A DNA stretch of 64,000 nt from Methanococcoides sp. AM1 (GCF_900774055.1 NZ_CAAGSW010000003.1:124001-188000), one strand, 5' to 3'. Counted from the first letter of the stretch, positions 1-9,416 are shown. The notes: generated from the sequence alone by a model not told the origin. Numbers and translations are program-made.

Positions 1-689
1 TCTCTGAATTCGGAACGCGCCGTCGCAGGGGATTCAAATTGCATGACAAGGTTGTTGACGTTCTGCACAGGCTGGACTCATTTGCCGGTACGAGCAATGT
101 CTATCTTGCTAAAAAATACGGTGTCCGTCCGATAGGCACCATCGGCCATGAATGGATCATGGGTAACTCTGCTCTTGTGGGACTTCGAAATGCAAACCTG
201 TTCGCGTTCGAGAACTGGGTCAGGGTCTACAAAGGGGATCTGGGTATTGCTCTAAGCGACACATTCGGATCAAAGCCTTTCTTCAGGAATTTCAGCCTTG
301 AGCTTGCCAAGATCTATGATGGTGTCCGTCATGACAGCGGTGATCCCTTCAAATTCGCAGATGAGGTAATTGAGCATTACAAGAAGCTGGGTATCGACCC
401 CATGAAGAAGTCACTCGTATTCAGTGACTCGCTTCATGTAAAGGATGCTGTCCGGTTAAAAGAGCATTGTGAAGGCCGCATCAATTGCAGTTTTGGTATC
501 GGCACAAGCCTGACGAATAATTCGGATTTCTTCAGTTACAGTCCTCCGCTTAACATGGTTATCAAGCTTCACAAGATCGATGGCATACCTGTGGTCAAAC
601 TGAGCGATTCTGAGGATAAGGCTACAGGAGATTGCGATGCATTGAGGGTTGCCAACTATATTTTCGGCAGGAAAGGGCTGGACGATTAA
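1..689 (+). CDS. pncB: Nicotinate phosphoribosyltransferase (3' part; start is left of the window)
   Basis: C-terminal ~228 codons of a bacterial-type nicotinate phosphoribosyltransferase, which makes nicotinate mononucleotide from nicotinate and PRPP in NAD salvage. The frame is already open at base 3 and begins with the family motif SEFGTRRR, so the TTG at 39 is internal and not a start. Further family signatures are [15 protein letters not shown] (the segment that holds the phosphorylated active-site histidine in characterised enzymes), RHDSGDPF and FGIGTSLTN. It ends with TAA. The next gene, acnB, starts 250 bases later on the same strand and probably has its own promoter. Confidence 0.93.
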   Translation, partial: SEFGTRRRRGFKLHDKVVDVLHRLDSFAGTSNVYLAKKYGVRPIGTIGHEWIMGNSALVGLRNANLFAFENWVRVYKGDLGIALSDTFGSKPFFRNFSLELAKIYDGVRHDSGDPFKFADEVIEHYKKLGIDPMKKSLVFSDSLHVKDAVRLKEHCEGRINCSFGIGTSLTNNSDFFSYSPPLNMVIKLHKIDGIPVVKLSDSEDKATGDCDALRVANYIFGRKGLDD

Positions 690-939
690 GTGTTATTTTT
701 GAGCTGAATTTTTGGAATATTTATGGGGATAGCTGTAAGTCATGGAAGGTACACTCCCGTATTCGGTTCAGCTCCTTTACTAAATACATTCATTTGTTGC
801 CCCGTTAATGTCATATACAGAAAACACGATTATCAGCATCATATATCATAATTAATGCTTTTTTTCAAGGAAACAATACAGGAAAAAGCTACTCAGCTGC
901 CAATGCAGCGAAAACGCAATTTTTCATGGAGGATAAAAG
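690..939. promoter_or_regulatory. Intergenic region with the likely acnB promoter
   Basis: This 250-base AT-rich stretch separates pncB from acnB. It contains AT-rich TATA-like stretches such as TCATATATCATAATTAATGC near 839-858 and a clear ribosome binding site GGAGG at 928-932, eight bases before the acnB ATG at 940. No open reading frame of interest is seen. The TATA assignment is by eye only. Confidence 0.4.
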
Positions 940-3471
940 ATGATCGAAGCTTATCTAAAACACGAAGAAGAGAGGAAAGCTCAGGGAATTCCCGCACTTC
1001 CTCTGAATCCGGAACAGACTTCTGAACTTTGTGAGTTATTACAAAATCCTCCTGCAGACAAGGAAGAGTTCCTGCTCAACCTGTTCACGGAACGGATCTC
1101 TCCTGGTGTGGACCCCGCTGCAAAGGTCAAGGCAGATTTCCTTGGCAAGATACTGTCAGGAGAAGTCTCTTCACCGCTTATTGACAAAAAGGAAGGCATC
1201 AGGATCCTGGGAACCATGATCGGCGGCTACAATGTCAAATACCTTATCGAAGCACTCGGGGATGCTGAAGTAGCAGATGAGGCTACCTGTGCGCTTTCAG
1301 GTATAACTCTTGTCTACGAAGCTTTTGACGATGTACTGGAACTATCAAAGACAAATGAAGCTGCCAAAAAGGTTCTTGAGAGCTGGGCTAACGCTGAGTG
1401 GTTCACAGGCAGACCAGGAATTCCTGAAACCGTTACTGTAAAGGTATTCAAGGTCGACGGCGAGATCAACACCGACGATTTCTCCCCTGCAAGTGCTGCA
1501 TGGAGCCGCCCGGACATACCTCTTCATGCACTGGAAATGGGCAATACCCGCTTCCCGGGAGGCATTGATGAGATGGCAAAATGGCGCGAGGAAGGAAACG
1601 AGGTTGCCTTTGTCGCTGATGTGGTAGGAACCGGTTCCTCCCGTAAATCCGCCTGCAACAGTGTGCTCTGGCACATCGGCAAGGACATACCATACGTTCC
1701 CAATAAACGCCGTGGCTGCGTGATCATTGGTACTGCCATAGCTCCTATCTTCTTTAACACAGCTGAGGACTCAGGTGCCCTGCCTCTGCAAATGGATATC
1801 AGCAAGCTCCAGCATGGCGACGTCATCACCATCAACACCGTAAAGGACGAAGTAACAGATGGGGAAGGTAATGTTATCTCCACTTTTGATCTCAAACCCA
1901 ACACCCTCGCGGATGAATATCGCGCTGGCGGTCGTATTCCTCTCATAATTGGTCGTTCGCTGACCACCCGGACTCGCGAGGCAATGGGTCTGCCTGAGAC
2001 AGACATATTTGTCACACCCGATAATCCGGTTCCTGAGCCGGGACAGGCTTACTCCCTGGCACAAAAGATAGTTGGTCGTGCATGCGGTGTAGACGGAGTT
2101 CTACCCGGCACTGCCTGTGAACCGATAATGACCACTGTAGGTTCCCAGGACACCACCGGTCCTATGACCGCCGACGAACTCACAGAACTTGCCTGCCTCA
2201 AGTTCCAGGCTCCAATGTTCATGCAGTCATTCTGTCACACAGCAGCCTACCCCAAGCCTGCGGATGTGAAGATGCACAAGGCACTGCCGAATTTCGTTTC
2301 TGAGCGTGCGGGTGTATCCCTGAAACCCGGGGACGGTGTCATCCACAGCTGGCTTAACCGCCTGCTGGTTCCGGACACAGTAGGTACCGGTGGCGACTCT
2401 CATACAAGGTTCCCGATAGGCATATCATTCCCGGCAGGTTCCGGGCTTGTTGCTTTCGCAGGAGCTCTTGGTTTCATGCCTCTGGATATGCCGGAATCCG
2501 TTCTGGTACGTTTCAGTGGTAAGCTTAATCCTGGCATCACGCTGCGTGATGTGGTCAATGCCATTCCATACTATGCTATCAAGCAGGGTCTGATGACCGT
2601 GCCAAAGAAAAACAAGATCAATATCTTCAACGGCCGCATCCTCGAAATAGAAGGACTCCCTGATCTCACAGCCGAGCAGGCATTTGAGCTGACGGACTCT
2701 GCCGCAGAGCGCTCAGCCGCAGCCGGTTGCATCCAGCTCGGTGAAAGATCCGTATCTACTTTCCTGCGCTCCAACCTTGCATTGATGAAAAAGATGATCG
2801 AGAACGGGTACAACGATGCACAGACTCTCCAAAACCGCATAGAAGCTGTTGAGGAGTGGCTGGAAGACCCGCAACTGCTCAAGGCGGATCCGAATGCAGA
2901 GTACGCCGCAGTCATAGGGATCGATCTTGCGGACATCAAGGAGCCGATCCTTGCATGCCCGAATGATCCTGATGATGTCAAGCTGCTTTCCGAGATTGCA
3001 GGCACCGCGATCCAGGACGTCTTTATAGGCTCATGCATGACAAACATCGGTCACTTCCGTGCTGCAGCCGCGATCTGGAGTGATCAGAAGTTCAACCCCG
3101 ATGTCCGTACATGGATATGCCCACCTACCCGGATGGACCAGGCAAAGCTCAGGGAAGAGTCAGTTTTCTCCGTGTACAGTCAGGTCGGTGCTCGCATCGA
3201 GATCGCCGGATGCTCACTATGCATGGGTAATCAGGCTCGCGTACCGGATGAATCCATAGTGTTCTCCACCAGCACCCGTAATTTCGACAATCGTGTGGGT
3301 GACGGAGCTCAGGTCTACCTTGGTTCAGCGGAGCTTGGAGCGGTTATCTCCAACCTTGGCAGGATACCAACGGTCGATGAGTACATGGAAGTTTACATGG
3401 AGAAGATCGAGCCAAAACAGGCCGAGATCTACAGGTATCTTCAATTCGATGAAATGGAAGATTTCCTGTAA
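940..3471 (+). CDS. acnB: Aconitate hydratase B (bacterial-type 2)
   Basis: An 843-residue aconitase of the AcnB family, which interconverts citrate and isocitrate through a [4Fe-4S] cluster. The domain order is that of AcnB: an N-terminal helical HEAT-like domain (about 1-160), then the swivel domain (about 165-380), then the three catalytic domains. In AcnA the swivel is at the C-terminus. Cluster ligands are visible as Cys699 (GSCMTNIGH) and Cys758/Cys761 (CSLCMGN). The start follows GGAGG with good spacing. The gene converges with acnA on the other strand, so the cell carries two full-length aconitases of different families. It may work with the nearby citrate synthase in the oxidative branch to 2-oxoglutarate. 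Confidence 0.97.
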   Translation: MIEAYLKHEEERKAQGIPALPLNPEQTSELCELLQNPPADKEEFLLNLFTERISPGVDPAAKVKADFLGKILSGEVSSPLIDKKEGIRILGTMIGGYNVKYLIEALGDAEVADEATCALSGITLVYEAFDDVLELSKTNEAAKKVLESWANAEWFTGRPGIPETVTVKVFKVDGEINTDDFSPASAAWSRPDIPLHALEMGNTRFPGGIDEMAKWREEGNEVAFVADVVGTGSSRKSACNSVLWHIGKDIPYVPNKRRGCVIIGTAIAPIFFNTAEDSGALPLQMDISKLQHGDVITINTVKDEVTDGEGNVISTFDLKPNTLADEYRAGGRIPLIIGRSLTTRTREAMGLPETDIFVTPDNPVPEPGQAYSLAQKIVGRACGVDGVLPGTACEPIMTTVGSQDTTGPMTADELTELACLKFQAPMFMQSFCHTAAYPKPADVKMHKALPNFVSERAGVSLKPGDGVIHSWLNRLLVPDTVGTGGDSHTRFPIGISFPAGSGLVAFAGALGFMPLDMPESVLVRFSGKLNPGITLRDVVNAIPYYAIKQGLMTVPKKNKINIFNGRILEIEGLPDLTAEQAFELTDSAAERSAAAGCIQLGERSVSTFLRSNLALMKKMIENGYNDAQTLQNRIEAVEEWLEDPQLLKADPNAEYAAVIGIDLADIKEPILACPNDPDDVKLLSEIAGTAIQDVFIGSCMTNIGHFRAAAAIWSDQKFNPDVRTWICPPTRMDQAKLREESVFSVYSQVGARIEIAGCSLCMGNQARVPDESIVFSTSTRNFDNRVGDGAQVYLGSAELGAVISNLGRIPTVDEYMEVYMEKIEPKQAEIYRYLQFDEMEDFL

Positions 3472-3500
3472 TACAAACTGTAAAACTAACTGTGAAACTT

Positions 3501-3566
3501 GTTAAATGCGCAAAAATAGTAACTTTAAAGCGCATTTAACAATAATGGGCACACTATGCCCATTAT
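3501..3566. terminator. Two adjacent perfect hairpins between the convergent aconitase genes
   Basis: First hairpin: GTTAAATGCGC (3501-3511) and GCGCATTTAAC (3530-3540), an 11-bp perfect stem with an 18-base loop. Second hairpin: ATAATGGGCA (3542-3551) and TGCCCATTAT (3557-3566), a 10-bp perfect stem with a 5-base loop. They lie between the end of acnB (3471) and the end of acnA (3645, minus strand), where a two-way transcription stop or 3'-end processing signal would be expected. The structure is seen directly; the role is inferred. Confidence 0.6.
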
Positions 3567-3644
3567 CCACATTTTTATTCTTCACCTTGAAAACTCAGGA
3601 AAGGTGAAACTTTCAGCCTGTAAAGAAAAGATCAAGGAGATATC

Positions 3645-6407
3645 TTACTCTCCCTTCAGTGTGTCCCTGAGGAACTTGTGCAGGATACCGCCGTGTTTGC
3701 AGTACTCTACTTCTATTCCTGATGTGAGCCTGACATCCACATTGAAACTCTTCTCATTGCCATCAGCATCAGTTGCGACGACCCTGACCTCTCCTCCGGG
3801 CTGAATGTTGTCGATACCGATGATATCGTAGCTTTCCTGCCCTGTGATGTCGAATGTCCCGGCACTTTCTCCCGGCTTGAACTGGAGTGGGACAACTCCC
3901 ATGCCAACAAGGTTGCTGCGGTGGATCCTCTCGTAGGATTCAGCGATAACTGCCTTTACTCCGAGAAGCTGTGTACCTTTTGCAGCCCAGTCACGTGAGC
4001 TTCCGGTTCCGTATTCCTTTCCTGCTACAATTACCAGTGGTACATTGTCTTCCATGTACTGCATTGCTGCGTCGTAGATGAAAGCTTCCTTTCCGTCTGG
4101 CATGTGGATGGTCCATGAACCTTCCTTGCCAGGTACCAGCTTGTTCTTAAGGCGAACATTTCCGAATGTTCCACGCATCATTACTTCGTGGTTACCTCTT
4201 CTGGAACCGTATGAATTGAAGTTCTCAACAGCAACTCCCTTTGAGATCAGGTACTTTCCTGCAGGATACTCAGGAGGAATTGCACCTGCCGGGGAGATGT
4301 GGTCGGTGGTGATACTGTCTGCAACGAACACGAGTGCACGTGCACCTTTGATATCTGACATCTCATCGATATCCATTGGGAAGTCCTGGAAGAACGGTGG
4401 CTCCTGTATGTAGGTGGAATCCCGGTCCCAGTTGTAGAGCAGTCCCTTTGGTGCATCCATCTGCTGCCAGAGTTCGTTTCCTTCGAAGACATTTGAATAG
4501 GTATTCTCGAATATCTCAGGTGTAACGTACTTTGCAGTTGTTTCAGCGATCTCTTCGTTGGTTGGCCAGAGCTCGTTAAGGTAGACCGGCTCACCATTCG
4601 GATCGCATCCCACAGGCTCGTTGGTCATGTCAATATCAACTGTTCCTGCAAGTGCGAATGCAACTACAAGCATTGGGGATGCGAGATAGTTGGCCTTTAC
4701 ATGCGGGCTGATCCTGCCTTCGAAGTTCCTGTTTCCGCTGAGAACTGCTGCTGTGGTAAGGTCCTTGCTCTCGATCTCATCGATAATGGACTGCCTGAGC
4801 GGGCCACTATTGCCGATACATGTCATACATCCGTATCCTACGAGATGGAATCCCAGTGCTTCAAGGTATGGCATGAGCCCTGCTGCTTTCAGGTAATCAG
4901 TTACTGCACGGGAACCGGGTGCAAGGCTTGTTTTCACGTATGGCCTGACCTTTAGTCCTCTCTCAACAGCCTTCTTTGCGAGAAGTCCGGCTCCGATAAG
5001 CACTGACGGGTTAGAGGTGTTGGTACATGATGTGATGGAAGCGATGACCACGGAACCGTGGTTCAATGCAGGGATGTCCTCCTCACATTTGATCTTTCCA
5101 ATTCCGCTGTGTTCAGGGTGTGTCTTCTCGACAACTGCATATCCTCCGTCCTCAAGCCAGCTGGAATATTCGGATTCATCTACAGTTTTCATCTCGAAGG
5201 TGTCCTTCATGGTCTGGTGGAAGCTCTCGGACATCCTGCTAAGCGGGATGCGGTCCTGTGGTCTTTTCGGACCTGCAAGGGATGGCTCCACAGTGCTCAT
5301 GTCGAGCTCAAGTGTTGAAGTGTATTTTGGATCAGCTTTGTCCGCCGATGCAAAAAGTCCCTGCTCGGTAAGATAATTCCTGACCATCTCTACGTGCTCT
5401 TCGCTTCTTCCGGTCATGAGCATGTAAGTCAGTGTCTTTTCATCAGCAGGACAGAATCCCATTGTTGCACCGTATTCAGGTGCCATGTTAGCAAGGATCG
5501 CCCTGTCCGGAAGAGTAAGGTCGCGGTAACCGGGTCCGTAATATTCTACGAACTTGCCTACAACACCGTGCTCCCTGAGCATCTGGGTAACGGTAAGTAC
5601 AAGGTCTGTAGCTGTTACTCCTTCCTTCAGTCTGCCGGTAAGCCTGAAACCGACAACTTCAGGGATCGGCATGTAGTATGGCTGGCCGAGCATGACAGCT
5701 TCAGCTTCGATACCGCCTACACCCCAGCCAAGCACGCCCAGACCGTTGATCATGGTGGTGTGGGAATCGGTACCTACGAGTGTGTCAGGGTATGCAACGG
5801 TTTCACCGTCTAAATCCTTGAAGTGAACAAGTGGTGCGAGGTTTTCAAGGTTGACCTGGTGGATGATGCCGCTTGCAGGTGGAACCACACGGAAGTTGTC
5901 AAAAGTGTTCTGTGCCCAGTGCAGGAGTTCGTATCTTTCCCTGTTCCTCTGGAACTCGAGCTTCTCATTGCAGGAGATAGCTCTGGATGATCCGTAGCAG
6001 TCGGTCTGTACAGAGTGGTCGATCACAAGGTCTGCAGGGATCGCCGGGTTGATGTCCTCCGGCTTTCCGCCGAGTCTCTTCATGGCGGACCTGATTGCTG
6101 CAATATCTACAACTGCAGGAACGCCTGTAAAGTCCTGTAAGAGTACCCTTGACGGGATGTATGGGATATCAGCCTGTGGCACGTCATCAGGTTTCCAGGA
6201 AGCAAGGTTCTTTACGTCTTCTTCGGTCACGACCTTGCCGTCAACGTTCCTTAAGATATCCTCGAGCAATACCCTGATAGAATAAGGTAAAGAAGAGAGC
6301 TCACAGAGTCCAGTTTCCTCAAGTTTGGCCAGGCGGTATATGGTTATTTCCTTTTCCTTAAAGCTGAAAGTGTCTTTTGCTCCAAAAGCACCGGAATTTT
6401 CACTCAT
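3645..6407 (-). CDS. acnA: Aconitate hydratase A (AcnA/IRP type)
   Basis: A 920-residue aconitase of the AcnA/iron regulatory protein family. Catalytic domains come first and the swivel domain last (motif DSITTDHISPAGAI). The three cluster cysteines are Cys461 (SITSCTNTS), Cys527 and Cys530 (CMTCIGNSG). Length and motifs match full-length family members. The start is supported by AGAGGTG just upstream. The citrate synthase gene lies 19 bases upstream on the same strand, so citrate synthase and AcnA are probably one operon making isocitrate from oxaloacetate and acetyl-CoA. AcnB on the facing strand duplicates the activity. No isocitrate dehydrogenase gene is visible in the window. Confidence 0.97.
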   Translation of the reverse strand: MSENSGAFGAKDTFSFKEKEITIYRLAKLEETGLCELSSLPYSIRVLLEDILRNVDGKVVTEEDVKNLASWKPDDVPQADIPYIPSRVLLQDFTGVPAVVDIAAIRSAMKRLGGKPEDINPAIPADLVIDHSVQTDCYGSSRAISCNEKLEFQRNRERYELLHWAQNTFDNFRVVPPASGIIHQVNLENLAPLVHFKDLDGETVAYPDTLVGTDSHTTMINGLGVLGWGVGGIEAEAVMLGQPYYMPIPEVVGFRLTGRLKEGVTATDLVLTVTQMLREHGVVGKFVEYYGPGYRDLTLPDRAILANMAPEYGATMGFCPADEKTLTYMLMTGRSEEHVEMVRNYLTEQGLFASADKADPKYTSTLELDMSTVEPSLAGPKRPQDRIPLSRMSESFHQTMKDTFEMKTVDESEYSSWLEDGGYAVVEKTHPEHSGIGKIKCEEDIPALNHGSVVIASITSCTNTSNPSVLIGAGLLAKKAVERGLKVRPYVKTSLAPGSRAVTDYLKAAGLMPYLEALGFHLVGYGCMTCIGNSGPLRQSIIDEIESKDLTTAAVLSGNRNFEGRISPHVKANYLASPMLVVAFALAGTVDIDMTNEPVGCDPNGEPVYLNELWPTNEEIAETTAKYVTPEIFENTYSNVFEGNELWQQMDAPKGLLYNWDRDSTYIQEPPFFQDFPMDIDEMSDIKGARALVFVADSITTDHISPAGAIPPEYPAGKYLISKGVAVENFNSYGSRRGNHEVMMRGTFGNVRLKNKLVPGKEGSWTIHMPDGKEAFIYDAAMQYMEDNVPLVIVAGKEYGTGSSRDWAAKGTQLLGVKAVIAESYERIHRSNLVGMGVVPLQFKPGESAGTFDITGQESYDIIGIDNIQPGGEVRVVATDADGNEKSFNVDVRLTSGIEVEYCKHGGILHKFLRDTLKGE

Positions 6408-6426
6408 GCTCTACACCTCTGACCAA

Positions 6427-7539
6427 TCATTTTTCTGATCTAACGAATTTTGCGCGAGGTCGTATCAGCCTGTTGTCTGAATATTGCTCAAGGCAATGTG
6501 CAATCCAGCCCGATATTCTTCCTATGGCGAAGACCGCGGTTGCAAGTTTTGAGGGAATGTCCAGATATTTGTAGACGACACCTGAGTAAAAATCCACATT
6601 CGGGTAAATTGGTTTGCCCTTTTTTCCCACAAATTCCCTGTAAGCGATCTCTTCCATCCTTTCGGCAATATCGAACCAGAGCATATCTCCCCTGTCTTCA
6701 GCTATCTCTTTTGCCAGCTTTTTGTATACCTTTGCGCGTGGATCATAGGTCTTGTAGACACGGTGGCCGAATCCCATCAGCTTTTCGTGCTTTTCAACTT
6801 TCCCTATTACAAAATTCTCCACCTTATCAACAGAACCTATCTCATCTATGGCTTCCATCACAGCCATACGTGCACCGCCGTGGAGAGGTCCCTTCAATGC
6901 GCATAGCCCGCCGATGACGGATGAGTGGATATCTGAAAGTGTAGATGCTATTGTTCTTGCGGTAAATGTGGAGGGGTTGAGTTCGTGGTCAGCACTCAGT
7001 ATGAAATCTGTTTCGAGGATGCGGGCTTCAAGTTCAGATGGTCTTGTTCCACGAAGCATGTACAGGAAATTAGCACTATGGGATAGTTCCGGGTCAGGTT
7101 CAAGTTCTTCCATTCCGTGTTTTGTTCTCGAAAATGATGCAACGACCGTAGGAAAGCGTGCAATCATCCTCATTCCCTTTCTGATGTTCGCTTCAGGAGA
7201 ATTATCGTTCAGGTCGGGGTCACAATGGGACATGAAAGAAATAGTGGTTCTCAGGGCATCCATAGCTTCAATATTGTAATTGCAGAACCTGATCACATTA
7301 AATGCACTGTCACTTATTGTTCTAAGTTCTTTAAGCTCATCCGAGAAACTTTTAAGTTCGTTCCGGTCAGGCAGTCTGCCATATATCAGCATGTAAGAGA
7401 CCTGTTCGTAAGACATGTCTGCGAGTTCAGCTATATCGAACCCCCGATATTCAAGGATACCCTTTTCTCCGTCGATAAAAGTGATGCTACTTTCCAGTGC
7501 AACGATATTCTCCAGCCCTTTTGCAAAGTTATGTTCCAT
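6427..7539 (-). CDS. gltA: Citrate synthase
   Basis: A 370-residue citrate synthase, in the size range of the archaeal/Gram-positive short form. The catalytic residues are in place: His220 (GPLHGGA), His259 (GFGHRVYK) and Asp316 (NVDFYSG); His185 (ADHELNPSTF) is also conserved. It condenses oxaloacetate with acetyl-CoA. In methanogens, which lack a full Krebs cycle, the product goes toward 2-oxoglutarate and glutamate. The gene is first in a two-gene operon with acnA. The start codon follows GGGGGT. It is divergent from the rubredoxin-FMN gene across a 163-base shared upstream region. Confidence 0.96.
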   Translation of the reverse strand: MEHNFAKGLENIVALESSITFIDGEKGILEYRGFDIAELADMSYEQVSYMLIYGRLPDRNELKSFSDELKELRTISDSAFNVIRFCNYNIEAMDALRTTISFMSHCDPDLNDNSPEANIRKGMRMIARFPTVVASFSRTKHGMEELEPDPELSHSANFLYMLRGTRPSELEARILETDFILSADHELNPSTFTARTIASTLSDIHSSVIGGLCALKGPLHGGARMAVMEAIDEIGSVDKVENFVIGKVEKHEKLMGFGHRVYKTYDPRAKVYKKLAKEIAEDRGDMLWFDIAERMEEIAYREFVGKKGKPIYPNVDFYSGVVYKYLDIPSKLATAVFAIGRISGWIAHCLEQYSDNRLIRPRAKFVRSEK

Positions 7540-7646
7540 TAAAGACCCCCGATATATTTCCTTAATGTAAATCTGATATAATTCTATTAATCAGTTTTTA
7601 CATTCTGTGATACTTTTAAGTCTGATAACAAAGATACATATTTTAT

Positions 7647-7680
7647 GATGTTCGGGTCTTTCGCCGGGATCACGAACATC
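7647..7680. promoter_or_regulatory. Inverted repeat in the divergent upstream region
   Basis: GATGTTCG (7647-7654) and CGAACATC (7673-7680) form a perfect 8-bp inverted repeat with an 18-base spacer. It lies just downstream of a TATA-like stretch (CATATTTTATG, about 7637-7647) and 22 bases before the ATG at 7703, so it could be an operator or a 5' leader hairpin for the rubredoxin-FMN gene. It sits on the far side of the region from the citrate synthase start. Confidence 0.35.
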
Positions 7681-7702
7681 TTGCTATCAACAGGTGGGGA
7701 TT

Positions 7703-8917
7703 ATGGGTAGTTGGTATTGTTCTGTATGCAATGTGTACCATTATGATGATGACGTGGGAGATCCGGACTTAGGTATCGAACCCGGAACAAGGCCAGAGGA
7801 TTTTCCGGATAACTGGAAGTGCCCCATATGTGGAGCTACAAAAGATAAGCTCAAACCTGTGATCGTTGAAGCAACTGAGAACATTGTCGCAGGAAGAACA
7901 AAAACAAAAAGTGTCAAGGTAGTTATCGAAAAAGGTGCCGACAATCCTCTTCTAAAACCCGAACTCGCACAGGACTATGGTAAACCTCTTGGTCTTGCAG
8001 GAATAGGTTCGGGAATATCCTATCTCAACAACTTCAGGGCTCTTGAAAAAGTGAAACTTAAGACAAGGCTTATCTGTGAACACCAAAAACCTGTGATCGA
8101 AAAGAACTTCTTCGGAACAAAAGTATGCATGCCCCTGTTCGCATCTCCTACTGGCGGTTTGAGCTATTTCGAGAACATCGAAGAAGAGGATTTCATGACC
8201 TCGGTCCTGAATGGCTGCAAACTTGCCAAAACCATCGGGTTTACAGGAGATACAGCTAAGGATTTCGATGAGCATCCTGGTATAATTGCTCTGAGAAGTG
8301 TAGGGGGACGGGGAGTAAATATCTTCAAACCACGTTCCCAGGATGTACTTCTTGACCTGATAAGTCAGTCTGAAAAGGCCAATGCAATAGCTGTTGGCGT
8401 GGACATTGACGGAGCAGGTTCGGTCAACTTCACCCTTGCAGGAAAACCTGTTTTCAGGAAGACCATTGATGACCTTAAGGAGCTCAAACGATCCACACCC
8501 CTTCCTTTCATGGTCAAAGGGATCATGTGTGAGCAGGATGCACTTGCTGCACTTGAAACCGGTGCAGATATAATTGGCATCTCAAACCATGGCGGACGTG
8601 TGCTTGACTCAACTCCCGGAGTTGCTGAAGTGCTTCCAAACATTGTCGAGGCTATCAGGGATTCCAGAGGTGGCAGGAAGGTCGTGATCACAGCTGACGG
8701 TGGTATCAGGACCGGTTTTGATGTGGTTAAGATGCTTGCACTGGGTGCTGATTATGTATTGACAGGTCGTCCAATAGTGCGGGAGGCTGTGCCACATGGA
8801 GCCGAAGGTGTCAGGAATCTGATCGAGTATATGAGGTCTGACATTGAGAAAGCGATGATCATGACAGCTTGCAATGATCTTGAGGATATTAACAGGGATA
8901 TACTGTATGAGTATTGA
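7703..8917 (+). CDS. Rubredoxin-fused FMN-dependent alpha-hydroxy acid dehydrogenase family protein
   Basis: About 404 residues. The N-terminal ~50 residues are a rubredoxin domain with two CxxC iron sites (WYCSVCNVYHY and WKCPICGA). The rest is a TIM-barrel FMN enzyme of the lactate/glycolate oxidase-like superfamily (motifs VDIDGAG, VKGIMCEQDALAA, GISNHGGRVLDSTP, TADGGIRTGFDV, LTGRPIVREA). I take ATG 7703 as the start, because the in-frame GTG at 7694 lies inside the ribosome binding site AGGTGGGG. The rubredoxin probably passes electrons to or from the FMN site. The 2-hydroxy acid substrate cannot be told from sequence. It lies between citrate synthase and korAB, which hints at oxoacid metabolism. 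Confidence 0.85.
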   Translation: MGSWYCSVCNVYHYDDDVGDPDLGIEPGTRPEDFPDNWKCPICGATKDKLKPVIVEATENIVAGRTKTKSVKVVIEKGADNPLLKPELAQDYGKPLGLAGIGSGISYLNNFRALEKVKLKTRLICEHQKPVIEKNFFGTKVCMPLFASPTGGLSYFENIEEEDFMTSVLNGCKLAKTIGFTGDTAKDFDEHPGIIALRSVGGRGVNIFKPRSQDVLLDLISQSEKANAIAVGVDIDGAGSVNFTLAGKPVFRKTIDDLKELKRSTPLPFMVKGIMCEQDALAALETGADIIGISNHGGRVLDSTPGVAEVLPNIVEAIRDSRGGRKVVITADGGIRTGFDVVKMLALGADYVLTGRPIVREAVPHGAEGVRNLIEYMRSDIEKAMIMTACNDLEDINRDILYEY

Positions 8918-8942
8918 ATTACAATAATTGAAAAGATCGAAG

Positions 8943-8964
8943 AGTATAGTTCGATGATTATACT
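8943..8964 (+). terminator. Hairpin with T-rich tail
   Basis: AGTATA (8943-8948) pairs with TATACT (8959-8964), followed by TTCTTTTTT. It lies 25 bases after the stop of the rubredoxin-FMN gene. The stem is short, so this is a modest call. Confidence 0.35.
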
Positions 8965-9044
8965 TTCTTTTTTGACTAATTATATTTTCATCCCTAAAAC
9001 TTAAATCAGTTCACTGGCATATTTTATCTGGGAGTGATAATTGT

Positions 9045-9416
9045 ATGCCAACGATTGCACATTTTGACCTGCCAGTTGATGATCCTGAGCGGGCAAAAAA
9101 GTTCTACGGTGAACTTTTTGACTGGAAGATAGAGAAAGTAGAAGGACCGTTTGAGTATTATTTCATCGAGACCACAGACCTTGAAGGTCAGCCGGGTCTT
9201 GGTGGAGGAATGGGGCTTCGTGGTAGTCCTGAACAGAGGATCACCAATTTCATTGGAGTAACTTCGGTAGATGAGTACTGCGACCGTGTGAAAGAACTCG
9301 GAGGAATGGTGCTCCAGTCAAAGATGCCTGTGCCCGGCTGGGGATATCTTGCAGTTTGTATGGATACCGAAAAGAACACTTTCGGTCTATGGGAAGTTAA
9401 TGAGAACGCAGAGTAA
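9045..9416 (+). CDS. VOC (glyoxalase/bleomycin resistance-fold) family protein
   Basis: A 123-residue single-domain vicinal oxygen chelate protein. It starts with the typical HFDLPVDDPERAKKFYGELFDW and ends with the second half-module (VCMDTEKNTFGLWE). Family members bind a metal and act as lyases, isomerases or binding proteins; the substrate here is unknown. The ATG is preceded by GGGAGTGA. It has its own upstream gap, and korA follows 115 bases later on the same strand. Confidence 0.88.
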   Translation: MPTIAHFDLPVDDPERAKKFYGELFDWKIEKVEGPFEYYFIETTDLEGQPGLGGGMGLRGSPEQRITNFIGVTSVDEYCDRVKELGGMVLQSKMPVPGWGYLAVCMDTEKNTFGLWEVNENAE

